Of a stretch of 12,444 nucleotides of DNA, positions 1 to 6,532 are shown one piece after another. How positions within the stretch are numbered: position 1 is the stretch's first letter; each line of letters starts with the position of its first letter. The notes beneath the pieces were generated by a model. It was not told the origin of the DNA, made no database searches, and saw only the letters and a program-made list of their open reading frames with translations. Origin of the DNA: an uncultured bacterium (GTDB lineage: Bacteria > Patescibacteriota > Saccharimonadia > Saccharimonadales > Saccharimonadaceae). The position numbers were made by a program, and so were the translations under genes. Location: positions 1 to 12,444 of the forward strand of contig CAIOSL010000087.1 of the NCBI GenBank assembly GCA_903861015.1, read 5' to 3'.

Positions 1-344
1 ATGCCACCCGCCAAAAAAACCGCGTCCGAATTAACCGTCTTGTTAAAGACGAAGCCGCCAAATGGACCACGCAATCGTACCTCGTCACCACTTTTTAGGT
101 CCAGCAGGGCGCTAGTAAAACGCCCCTTCAAGCGAATACTAAATTGCAAAATTCCCCGGTCACTCGGCGAGCTAACAATCGAAAAAGATCGCATCGGCGT
201 CGGACGGCCATTACGGTTAAAACTTATGGCCGCGTATTGACCAGGTTCAAATTCGAATTGACGTGTTGCCGGATAAGGCTTGAGGGTCAGCAGCAAGACG
301 TCGGCCGTTAATTGTTCGGTGCTATAAACATAATACTTATACAT
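1..344 (-). CDS. FAD/NAD(P)-binding oxidoreductase of the ferredoxin-NADP reductase superfamily, N-terminal part (runs off left edge)
   Basis: The minus strand from 344 is open to the window edge and gives 114 complete codons. The product starts MYKYYVYSTEQL and looks like the FAD-binding beta-barrel of ferredoxin-NADP-reductase-type flavoproteins. An EPGQY segment (residues 33-37) is followed by the R-S-F-S flavin-binding motif at 52-55 and a GPFGGF loop at 93-98. The visible part ends in FLAGG (110-114), the start of the nucleotide-binding domain that in the family continues as GGIGITP. Such proteins move electrons between NAD(P)H and a partner through FAD; the partner cannot be told from this half. 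The frame is open back to the stop of the upstream synthase gene, 42 bases away, so the two are probably co-transcribed. I chose the ATG at 344; the nearest purine-rich stretch, AAGAAAGGGG, ends about 24 bases upstream, so the start is not firmly fixed. The opposite-strand open frame over 1-240 is a shadow. Confidence 0.78.
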   Translation of the reverse strand, partial: MYKYYVYSTEQLTADVLLLTLKPYPATRQFEFEPGQYAAISFNRNGRPTPMRSFSIVSSPSDRGILQFSIRLKGRFTSALLDLKSGDEVRLRGPFGGFVFNKTVNSDAVFLAGG

Positions 345-386
345 AAATTCTTGGCCGATTATAGCATCCCCTTTCTTAGCTAAAGC

Positions 387-944
387 TTAGATATCAACCT
401 TTATCGATCCCTGCCGTAATACTCTAATAATACCACCTTCCAGCTTAATAATCGTTGACGCCAAACGCCCGCTTAGATCACCACCATCGACATAAAAGTC
501 CACCTGATTACCAAAGTAGCCTTTGGCTTGAGTAACCGTACTCGCCACTGGTTGTCCTGGCAGATTAGCACTTGAGGTTAGTAGCGGGCCGGTCACGTTT
601 AGCAGTTTTATTATTTCTGGATCGGCCACCACCCTAAAGGCCAGACTGCCGATAGTTTGGCTCAAATAATCCAAGCTACCATCAACCGAAATAACAACAC
701 TGATCGGGTTTGGCCAAAAACGCGCCACCGCATCCAGACAAGACCCATCGACGCCCAGTTCAACCAACTGATCAACACTGGCGGCAATAATCGTACCCGG
801 CTTTTGCTCGCGACTTTTCAGTTCGTAAAGCCGACCAACCGCCATTCTGTCCACCGCTCGCGCTACCAGTCCATAAACAGTATCGGTTGGCAGCACGCCT
901 ACCGCTCCACCCAACAACATCTCGGATATTTGGCCTATATTCAT
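387..944 (-). CDS. tsaC: L-threonylcarbamoyladenylate synthase (TsaC/Sua5/YrdC family)
   Basis: This 185-residue protein matches the YrdC-fold family that makes threonylcarbamoyl-AMP from threonine, bicarbonate and ATP, the first step of the universal t6A37 modification of ANN-decoding tRNAs. The family signature PTDTVYGL is near the N-terminus (about residues 19-26). It is followed by K-S-R-E-x-K-P (about 43-49), which lines the nucleotide pocket, and by the SSANLPGQP segment and an STI motif toward the C-terminus. The length fits the short single-domain TsaC form rather than Sua5, which carries an extra C-terminal domain. An AGGA lies 5 bases before the ATG at 944. The gene is transcribed divergently from the ribonucleotide reductase operon and probably together with the downstream flavoprotein. 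The plus-strand open frame over 657-986 is its antisense shadow. The family call is firm; the TsaC versus YciO-type paralogue distinction is less so. Confidence 0.9.
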   Translation of the reverse strand: MNIGQISEMLLGGAVGVLPTDTVYGLVARAVDRMAVGRLYELKSREQKPGTIIAASVDQLVELGVDGSCLDAVARFWPNPISVVISVDGSLDYLSQTIGSLAFRVVADPEIIKLLNVTGPLLTSSANLPGQPVASTVTQAKGYFGNQVDFYVDGGDLSGRLASTIIKLEGGIIRVLRQGSIKVDI

Positions 945-1024
945 CGTAGTCCTATCCTACCAGATACCAGCTTACCCAACAATTAAATACGATAATTAAT
1001 ACATCGTTTTTAAACCAAAAATTG

Positions 1025-1054
1025 TTGACAAACCATACCTATAGGGTAGATAAT
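1025..1054 (+). promoter_or_regulatory. Sigma70-type promoter of the nrd operon or of its leader RNA
   Basis: A perfect TTGACA at 1025-1030 is followed after 18 bases by GATAAT at 1049-1054, which puts transcription start near 1061. An 8-bp perfect palindrome, CCTATAGG (1038-1045), sits in the spacer and is a plausible operator position, though no regulator can be named. The transcript would carry about 160 bases of leader before nrdA, including a hairpin and an intrinsic terminator. Confidence 0.65.
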
Positions 1055-1104
1055 CTAACATAAGCGCTAGATATGGTGTAAACAAGTCAAAACGCCAAAA
1101 GGTA

Positions 1105-1163
1105 CCGAGGATCAGATCTCGGCTCGATTTATTCATTTAAGTCCGCCTCAAAGCGGTTTTTTT
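1105..1163 (+). terminator. Hairpin plus intrinsic terminator in the nrdA leader (possible attenuator or end of a small RNA)
   Basis: Two hairpins lie between the promoter at 1025-1054 and nrdA. The first pairs 1105-1110 (CCGAGG) with 1117-1122 (TCTCGG), including one G-U pair, around a six-base loop. The second pairs CCGC (1143-1146) with GCGG (1153-1156) and runs straight into seven T (1157-1163), the layout of a Rho-independent terminator, although its stem is only 4 bp. A terminator in this place means either that nrd transcription is attenuated or that a short RNA of about 100 bases ends here. In the second case a weaker promoter just downstream (TTCAAA 1165-1170, 16-base spacer, TTTAAT 1187-1192) would serve nrdA. 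The sequence does not decide between these. Confidence 0.5.
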
Positions 1164-1211
1164 ATTCAAAATCTAATTGGTCGTATTTTAATAGATTCGA
1201 CACCAAAAATC

Positions 1212-1217
1212 AGGAGG
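1212..1217 (+). promoter_or_regulatory. Strong Shine-Dalgarno fixing a GTG start for nrdA
   Basis: AGGAGG at 1212-1217 lies seven bases before the GTG at 1225. This supports GTG as the real start, giving a product that begins MDQIHVVKRDG, as expected for an ATP-cone at the extreme N-terminus. Confidence 0.85.
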
Positions 1218-1224
1218 ATAATCC

Positions 1225-3609
1225 GTGGATCAGATCCATGTTGTTAAGCGTGACGGATCACGCCAGTTATTCGATGCCAATAAAATTAATTTGGCACTAG
1301 TAAAAGCCAGCGAGGGGCTGGAAGACCAGATCGCCAAAGTAGTCCAAGTTGCAACCGAGGTACAGTTAACATTGTTCGATGGCATCACTACCGAGCAACT
1401 CGACGAAGCAGTTATTCAGGCTGCCTTGCAAAACGTCAAGGATGACCCAGATTTTGACACTATCGCCGCTCGTCTTTTACTCAAAACCATCTACAAAGAC
1501 ATTTTGGGTGATTACGAAACCGACGAGCAATTAAAGTCACTGCACGAAGCCAAATTTGCCAGTTATCTCGCTAGCGCCGTTGCCGACGGCCTATTAGACC
1601 CCCGCATGAGCAGTCAGATTTTTGACCTAGACAAACTCGCCAAAGCGCTCGACCCCAGCCGCGACAAACTCAGCAAATACCTGGGTATCATCACCAACAA
1701 AAATCGCTACTCTTTACGAATGCAAAGCGGCAGCCCGATCGAAGTTCCACAATATACCCATATGCGCATTGCCATGGGACTCAGCTTTAACGAAGCCGAT
1801 CCAACCGCCGCTGCCATTGATTTCTACAAACACATGAGCAACCTAGATTACGTCCCGGGCGGCAGTACCCGTGTTAATGCTGGCGGCTCTTTCCCGCAGT
1901 TGTCTAACTGTTTTGTCATGGAAGTCCAGGACGACATGGAATCAATCGCCAAAAACATCCGAGACGTAATGTGGATCGCCAAAGGCACTGGTGGCATTGG
2001 TATCAGCCTCAACAAATTGCGTGCCGCTGGCAGCCCAGTCAAAACCACCAATACTGTTTCGACAGGTCCGATTCCATTCATGAAAATGGTCGATACCGCC
2101 CTATTTGCCGTCAGTCGCAAAGGCAAAAAAGCCGGCGCTGCGGCCCTATATATGGAAAACTGGCACCTTAACTTCCCTCAATTTTTGGACCTGCGCCAAA
2201 ACTCGGGCGACCCATACCTGCGCACTCGATTTGCTAATACCGCTGTCTTTATCAGCGACGAATTCATGAAGCGCGTTCAGAATAACGATGATTGGTATCT
2301 GTTTGACCCAGCCGAAGTAAGCGACTTATGCGAATTATACGGCTCGGCTTTCAGCAAACGTTATCAGCATTACGTCGACCAGGCGCTAGCTGGCAAAATG
2401 CGTGATTACGAGACAATACCAGCGCGTCAGCAATTTCACCAGATCCTGCTAACCCTTCAGGCCACCAGCCATCCATGGCTAACCTGGAAGGACACGATCA
2501 ATGTTCGCGCCCTCAACAACAACACCGGCACAATTCATTTGTCTAATTTATGCACCGAGATCACCCTGCCGCAAGACAAAGACAATACGGCCGTTTGCAA
2601 CCTGGTCAGCATCAATCTGTCAGCCCATTTAAATGCCGACAAAAGATGGGACTTTAAGCGCCTCGAGGCCAGCACTCGCAGTGCGATTCGCCAACTCGAC
2701 AATCTGGTTGACGTCACCAATACGCCAATCCCCGAGGCCATGAATAGCAATTTGCAAAACCGCGCCTTGGGCCTAGGCATGATGGGCTTTACCGAAGTTA
2801 CCGAACGCCTGGGTTATAGTTACGAGTCCGAGGAAGCCTACGATTTAATCGACCAATTGACCGAATTCATCAGTTACTACGCTATTGACGAAAGTACCGT
2901 CCTGGCAAAAAAATACGGCAGCTACCCGATGTTTGCCGGTAGTGGCTGGAGCAAAGGCTTATTGCCAATCGACACAATCGACAAACTTGCCAAAGACCGA
3001 AAGTTAGATATCGAAGTAAATCGCAAAACTCGCCTGGATTGGACCAAATTGCGTCAAAAAGTCAAAAAAGGTATGCGTAACGCCACCCTGATGGCGATCG
3101 CGCCAACCGCCAATATCGCCCATATTGCCGGCACCACCCCTGGTCTTGACCCACAATTCAGCCAGATTTTCAGCCGCACCACCTTAAACGGCAAGTTCCT
3201 CGAGGTTAACACCAACCTAGTTAACGACCTCAAACAACTGGGCATCTGGGACCAAGTCAAACAGGATATTTTGCGCCTGCAAGGTGATCTATCCAAAATC
3301 GATGCAATCCCGCAGCATATCAAAGACGTCTACAAAACCAGTTTCGAATTAAGCCCGTATGCTTTTATCGAAGTGGCCGCTCGGGCCCAAAAATGGGTCG
3401 ACCAGTCTATCAGCCGCAACATGTACCTATCGACCCGCGACATTGACGAATACGCCCAAATATACAGCGCCGCCTGGCAACGTGGGCTCAAAACCACCTA
3501 CTATCTGCACGTCAAACCCCGCCACAAGGCCGAACAAAGCACCGTTAAAGTTAATAAATCCGAAAGCCTAGGCACCAAAAAAGTTGGTTTCGGCTTTGGC
3601 AAAAAATAA
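1225..3609 (+). CDS. nrdA: Class I ribonucleoside-diphosphate reductase, alpha (catalytic) subunit, lacking the C-terminal cysteine pair
   Basis: The 794-residue product reduces ribonucleoside diphosphates to deoxyribonucleotides with a thiyl radical. An ATP-cone regulatory domain covers about residues 3-95 (VVKRDGSRQLFDANKI). The barrel follows with the expected catalytic set: Cys229 (in SNC) and Cys458 (in AVCN) as the redox pair, and Asn441, Cys443 and Glu445 in the N-x-C-x-E loop, with Cys443 as the thiyl-radical cysteine. The radical-relay tyrosine pair is Tyr759-Tyr760 (TTYYLH). Normal class I alpha subunits end in a flexible tail with a Cys pair that re-reduces the active site. Here there is no cysteine after 458, and the protein ends in a Lys/Gly-rich stretch (GFGFGKK). 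The missing motif is in the next small ORF, in the same frame, 18 bases after the TAA. First gene of a four-gene operon with nrdB and a metal transporter. Start GTG, with AGGAGG seven bases upstream. Confidence 0.95.
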   Translation: MDQIHVVKRDGSRQLFDANKINLALVKASEGLEDQIAKVVQVATEVQLTLFDGITTEQLDEAVIQAALQNVKDDPDFDTIAARLLLKTIYKDILGDYETDEQLKSLHEAKFASYLASAVADGLLDPRMSSQIFDLDKLAKALDPSRDKLSKYLGIITNKNRYSLRMQSGSPIEVPQYTHMRIAMGLSFNEADPTAAAIDFYKHMSNLDYVPGGSTRVNAGGSFPQLSNCFVMEVQDDMESIAKNIRDVMWIAKGTGGIGISLNKLRAAGSPVKTTNTVSTGPIPFMKMVDTALFAVSRKGKKAGAAALYMENWHLNFPQFLDLRQNSGDPYLRTRFANTAVFISDEFMKRVQNNDDWYLFDPAEVSDLCELYGSAFSKRYQHYVDQALAGKMRDYETIPARQQFHQILLTLQATSHPWLTWKDTINVRALNNNTGTIHLSNLCTEITLPQDKDNTAVCNLVSINLSAHLNADKRWDFKRLEASTRSAIRQLDNLVDVTNTPIPEAMNSNLQNRALGLGMMGFTEVTERLGYSYESEEAYDLIDQLTEFISYYAIDESTVLAKKYGSYPMFAGSGWSKGLLPIDTIDKLAKDRKLDIEVNRKTRLDWTKLRQKVKKGMRNATLMAIAPTANIAHIAGTTPGLDPQFSQIFSRTTLNGKFLEVNTNLVNDLKQLGIWDQVKQDILRLQGDLSKIDAIPQHIKDVYKTSFELSPYAFIEVAARAQKWVDQSISRNMYLSTRDIDEYAQIYSAAWQRGLKTTYYLHVKPRHKAEQSTVKVNKSESLGTKKVGFGFGKK

Positions 3610-3627
3610 TTAATCAAAGGAATATCT

Positions 3628-3828
3628 ATGTTATCAAATAACGACCTTGCCGCATCAATACCAGTCACCGACGCCGTTGATGCCAATATTTTAACCGCCG
3701 AAAAACTGCGTCAAATCAATCAACAAATCGCCGACGCCAAATTGCAACAACAAAATCGCGCTGGCAACGTTAACGACCAAAACTTAATCGATCCAAGCGA
3801 AGAATTCGCTTGCGAATGGTGCCAGTAA
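3628..3828 (+). CDS. 66-residue stand-alone RNR tail protein ending in Cys-x-x-Cys
   Basis: This small gene lies between nrdA and nrdB. Its product has a polar, helix-prone body (about residues 22-43, rich in Ala, Gln, Lys) and ends FACEWCQ, with Cys62 and Cys65 at the extreme C-terminus. Class I RNR alpha subunits usually end in just such a flexible Cys-pair tail, which is what NrdA here lacks. It has its own Shine-Dalgarno, AAAGGA (3616-3621), six bases before the ATG, so it appears to be translated as a separate protein. It is in frame with nrdA, and only the TAA (3607-3609) and six codons lie between them, so the two probably arose by splitting of one gene. Its TAA overlaps the nrdB ATG by one base (TAATG), implying coupled translation. 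It is not a NrdH-type glutaredoxin, which is a folded protein with the motif near its N-terminus. The proposed role, shuttling electrons from thioredoxin to NrdA in trans, is inference. Confidence 0.75.
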   Translation: MLSNNDLAASIPVTDAVDANILTAEKLRQINQQIADAKLQQQNRAGNVNDQNLIDPSEEFACEWCQ

Positions 3829-4823
3829 TGGGTATCCTTGGTACCGGCATTCAGGACGGGTTGTTGTTAAAACCCGTCAAATACGACTGGGCAATGAACC
3901 TCTATAATCAGGCCGTCGCTAACACTTGGTTTCCTAACGAGATCCAACTGGGTCAAGATTTGTCGGACTGGAAGAAGATGAGCGAAGAGGAACGTCACGC
4001 CCTGACGTTCTTGATGAGTTATTTTAACCCAAACGAACTACTAGTTAATAAAGCCCTGGCTTTTGGTGTCTATCCGTACGTCAACGCCGCCGAATGTCAC
4101 CTATACCTGGCTAAACAAATGTGGGAAGAGGCCAACCACTGTATGGCAATCGAGTACGTTCTCGAGACATTTCCGATCGACCGCAAGCAGGCCTACGCTG
4201 CCCATATTGACACCCCCAGCATGGCTCGCAAGGAAGCTTTCGAGACCAAATTTATTCGCCGCATGACCGAAGGCTCGTTTGATATCAACACCACCGAAGG
4301 CAAAAAGGATTTCATTCGCAATCTGATCGCCTACAATATTATCTTGGAAGGTATTTGGTTTTACAGTGGTTTTATGGTGGCGCTCAGCTTCCGTCAGCGC
4401 AACTTGCTACGCAATTTCGCCAGCCTCGTCGATTGGATCGTCCGCGACGAAAGTCTCCATTTAAAGTTTGGCATTAACCTAATTTTGACTGTTCTCGAAG
4501 AAAACGAAGACCTCCAAACCGCCGAATTTGCTGACGAAATCCGTCAGATGATTCTCGATGCCGTCGACATGGAAGAACAATACAACAAAGACCTATTGCC
4601 AGGTGGAATTCTGGGCCTCAACGCAGACTACATCAACCAATACGTCAAATACTTGGCCGACCGCCGACTTGAAGAACTGGGTTTTGAGCCGCATTATAAC
4701 GTCAGCAACCCAGCCAAATGGATGGCGACCGCCAACGATACGCTGCAACTAGTCAACTTTTTTGAGGCAACTAACACCGACTACGAAGTCAACGCCCAGA
4801 CCTCAACCAAAGACAAATCATGA
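3828..4823 (+). CDS. nrdB: Class I ribonucleotide reductase beta (radical-generating) subunit, class Ic-like, with Ile at the tyrosyl-radical position
   Basis: The ferritin-like metallocofactor subunit, 331 residues from the ATG at 3828. This start overlaps the previous TAA by one base; earlier in-frame starts (TTG 3810, ATG 3816) would add up to six residues. Metal ligands read as Glu70 (PNELL), Glu101 and His104 (EEANH), Glu174 (LEGIW), and Glu208 and His211 (RDESLH). A first-ligand glutamate instead of aspartate and the overall text (KYDWA, EGIWFYSGF, PGGILGL, DRRLE) resemble the Chlamydia trachomatis class Ic enzyme, which uses a Mn/Fe centre. The residue seven after Glu101, tyrosine in class Ia and phenylalanine in Chlamydia, is Ile108, so a stable tyrosyl radical there is not possible. 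Trp34 and Asp207 match the radical path; Tyr319 in the C-terminal tail is the likely interface tyrosine. Trp203 stands where Chlamydia has Tyr222, used in cofactor activation. The stop overlaps the transporter start (ATGA). Confidence 0.93.
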   Translation: MGILGTGIQDGLLLKPVKYDWAMNLYNQAVANTWFPNEIQLGQDLSDWKKMSEEERHALTFLMSYFNPNELLVNKALAFGVYPYVNAAECHLYLAKQMWEEANHCMAIEYVLETFPIDRKQAYAAHIDTPSMARKEAFETKFIRRMTEGSFDINTTEGKKDFIRNLIAYNIILEGIWFYSGFMVALSFRQRNLLRNFASLVDWIVRDESLHLKFGINLILTVLEENEDLQTAEFADEIRQMILDAVDMEEQYNKDLLPGGILGLNADYINQYVKYLADRRLEELGFEPHYNVSNPAKWMATANDTLQLVNFFEATNTDYEVNAQTSTKDKS

Positions 4824-6034
4824 AAACCTCGCCGCTACGAACCGCAATCGGACTTTTAGGCCCTGCTTTTGTAGCGGCGATCGCTTACGTCGATCCCGGT
4901 AATTTTGCCACCAATCTCAGCGCCGGCTCACAGCTCGGCTACAGTCTGCTTTGGGTTTTGGTGGTAGCTAACCTTATGGCCAGCCTAGTCCAGTATTTGT
5001 CCGCCAAACTTGGTCTGGTTACTGGACGGTCGCTACCAGAAATTATTCGCGACAAACTAAACACCAAAGCTCGCATTGCCTATTGGCTACAGGCCGAACT
5101 GGCCGCCATTGCCACCGACATCGCCGAAGTTATGGGCGGCGCAATTGCCTTGCAATTGTTATTCAACCTACCACTAATTGTCGGCGGCATTATCACCGGT
5201 TTAGTTTCGCTGGTTTTACTAGTCCTGCAAGAAAAACGCAGCCAAAGAACCTTCGAACGCGTTACCCTTGGGTTTCTGCTAATCATACCAATCGGCTTTA
5301 TCGGCAGCCTAATTATCAAACCACCCCAAATCGACTCTGTCATCGGCGGATTAATCCCATCACTAAATGGCGAGACTAGTATTTTGTTGGCAACCGGTAT
5401 ACTGGGCGCAACCATCATGCCGCACGTCGTCTATTTGCATTCCGCCCTAGTACGTGACCGCCGCGGCAAAGTCCCCGAATCACGATTAAATACCCTGATC
5501 AAAGCCACCCGAATTGACATCGGCATCGCTATGTTTATAGCCAGCCTAATTAATATCGCCATGTTCTTGATGGCCGCTTCAACCCTCAGCGGCATTCCTG
5601 GCATTACTACTTTAAACGACGTTTATAACTCCATCGGCGTTATAATCGGCCCCAACACCTCAACCCTATTTGCAATCGGGCTACTAGCCTCCGGCCTGGC
5701 CTCAACCTCGGTTGGCTGTTACGCCGGATCGGTCATTATGAGCGGGCTACTACACAGACAGTCGTCGGTCTTTACCAGGCGCCTAATCACCGTTTTGCCG
5801 TCAATCGCCATAATCGCCAGCGGCCTCGATCCAACCAAAGTCTTGATTTTGTCTCAGGTGGTGTTGTCTTTCGCGATACCCTTTGCAGTTATCCCACTGG
5901 TCAAGCTAACCGCCGACAAACAATTAATGGGGATACGCGTCAATCACCCAGCCACATCCATTGTCGCCTGGACCATTACCGCCCTAATCACCAGCCTCAA
6001 TGGCTATTTAATCTTTATAACCCTAAGCCAATAA
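4820..6034 (+). CDS. mntH: Nramp-family divalent metal (Mn/Fe) transporter, MntH-like
   Basis: A 404-residue inner-membrane protein with about 11 hydrophobic helices, typical of proton-coupled Nramp transporters that import Mn2+ and Fe2+. The first unwound helix carries DPGN (residues 25-28), supplying Asp25 and Asn28. The sixth carries A-T-I-M-P-H (197-202), supplying Ala197 and Met200. These four residues form the metal site in the family, and the methionine is the one that favours transition metals over Mg2+ and Ca2+. All are intact. The ATG overlaps the nrdB stop by four bases (ATGA) and has no clear Shine-Dalgarno of its own, so translation is probably coupled to nrdB. Its place as last gene of an RNR operon whose beta subunit looks metal-cofactored without tyrosine suggests it feeds that enzyme's cofactor; this is inference from context. 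A likely terminator lies 34 bases downstream. Confidence 0.93.
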   Translation: MKTSPLRTAIGLLGPAFVAAIAYVDPGNFATNLSAGSQLGYSLLWVLVVANLMASLVQYLSAKLGLVTGRSLPEIIRDKLNTKARIAYWLQAELAAIATDIAEVMGGAIALQLLFNLPLIVGGIITGLVSLVLLVLQEKRSQRTFERVTLGFLLIIPIGFIGSLIIKPPQIDSVIGGLIPSLNGETSILLATGILGATIMPHVVYLHSALVRDRRGKVPESRLNTLIKATRIDIGIAMFIASLINIAMFLMAASTLSGIPGITTLNDVYNSIGVIIGPNTSTLFAIGLLASGLASTSVGCYAGSVIMSGLLHRQSSVFTRRLITVLPSIAIIASGLDPTKVLILSQVVLSFAIPFAVIPLVKLTADKQLMGIRVNHPATSIVAWTITALITSLNGYLIFITLSQ

Positions 6035-6067
6035 TCGGCCAGCAAATACCGCCAAGACCAGAGTAAT

Positions 6068-6100
6068 AGTCGATCTTTAGTAGAATCGACTAGCTTTTTA
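6068..6100 (+). terminator. Terminator after the nrd-mntH operon
   Basis: An 8-bp perfect inverted repeat, TAGTCGAT (6068-6075) and ATCGACTA (6086-6093), with a ten-base loop is followed by GC and five T (6096-6100). It sits 34 bases after the mntH stop and points in the operon direction. Its right arm also contains the stop codon of the small minus-strand gene. A moderately strong candidate, since the stem is A+T-rich. Confidence 0.55.
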
Positions 6101-6344
6101 TATAACCTACTAACGCCCCAACAATGCTGCCGATAATTGTCGATCCGATTGTCGGGATTAACATCATTGGCGACAACCCAAATTCAATATACGTACAAAG
6201 GCAAGCAAAAAACATTACCGACTCATTCATTATTTTACTTACCGTATTATCATACTTATTGTCAAAAGAAGTATTTGGATTATCCCGAAATATTGCAAAA
6301 ATAAAAATTTCAACCGTATACACTACAAATACATAATTTACCAT
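6090..6344 (-). CDS. Small hydrophobic membrane protein of unknown function
   Basis: An 84-residue protein that I do not recognise. The ATG at 6344 is chosen over an upstream in-frame ATG at 6431 because GAGGAG (6357-6352) sits seven bases before it, while the longer version would be read through a strongly folded region. Three hydrophobic stretches are visible: about residues 4-19, 42-57 and 60-81, separated by a polar loop (20-40). The last contains a glycine zipper, G72-x3-G76-x3-G80, which often packs helices against one another. It is A+T-rich compared with the enzymes around it. It is transcribed against both flanking operons from what appears to be its own promoter (6533-6561), behind a leader of about 180 bases with marked RNA structure. 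Candidates such as a small toxin, holin or transporter accessory cannot be distinguished. Confidence 0.6.
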   Translation of the reverse strand: MVNYVFVVYTVEIFIFAIFRDNPNTSFDNKYDNTVSKIMNESVMFFACLCTYIEFGLSPMMLIPTIGSTIIGSIVGALVGYIKS

Positions 6345-6351
6345 GCGCCTA

Positions 6352-6357
6352 CTCCTC
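6352..6357 (-). promoter_or_regulatory. Shine-Dalgarno of the small membrane protein gene
   Basis: GAGGAG on the minus strand, seven bases before the ATG at 6344. It decides the start of the 84-residue protein. It lies just after the 7-bp alternative helix (6369-6375 with 6386-6392) of the leader, so folding there could affect access to it. Confidence 0.7.
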
Positions 6358-6368
6358 TTTTGAGTTTT

Positions 6369-6482
6369 GGCGAGCATACAAAAAAGCTCGCCGCCAGTGG
6401 TGACCCGAAGGCCACCCATGATCGTTTCCAACCATGGCTATCAGGAAATAGGCTCTGACGACGAGCTTTTATTTCCTGATAG
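6369..6482 (-). ncRNA. Putative structured RNA or regulatory leader upstream of the small membrane protein gene
   Basis: On the minus strand this region can form several strong helices. A 13-bp perfect inverted repeat pairs 6482-6470 with 6450-6438 (CTATCAGGAAATA). Within its loop, 6467-6455 can instead pair over 13 bp, with two G-U pairs, to 6397-6385, and that helix is followed at once by U6 (6385-6380), like a terminator. Between them lies GGTGGCC-TTCG-GGTCACC (6417-6400), a 7-bp hairpin with a UUCG tetraloop. A third option pairs 6392-6386 with 6375-6369 and would break the terminator-like helix. All three non-Watson-Crick pairs are G-U on the minus strand but would be A-C mismatches on the plus strand, so the minus strand is the likely RNA. 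I recognise no known riboswitch or housekeeping RNA. The partially overlapping minus-strand open frame at 6338-6565 is probably coincidental. Confidence 0.5.
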
Positions 6483-6532
6483 ACTTGTTGACCATGCCTG
6501 TTACGGTTTAGGTCGGGGTCGAAAATCGACTT

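Noticed and set aside
1..240. Plus-strand open frame of 79 codons at the left edge
   Set aside because: Its product has no recognisable features, while the opposite strand encodes a clear FAD-binding domain (RSFS, GPFGGF, FLAGG) over the same bases.
657..986. Plus-strand open frame of 109 codons
   Set aside because: It is antisense to the well-supported TsaC/Sua5 gene and its composition looks like a frame shadow.
945..1020. Promoter for the minus-strand tsaC gene
   Set aside because: The best match (TTGTTG-17-TAGGAT) is poor and would start transcription practically on the ATG, so it is not listed as a feature.
3607..3627. Stop-codon recoding at the nrdA TAA
   Set aside because: Other genes here end in TAA, so the codon is a normal stop. 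The Shine-Dalgarno before 3628 explains expression of the tail without recoding. Low-level readthrough cannot be excluded.
3810..3830. nrdB starting at TTG 3810 or ATG 3816
   Set aside because: These starts lie inside the Cys-x-x-Cys codons of the preceding ORF and add non-conserved residues; the TAATG junction at 3828 is the usual coupled arrangement.
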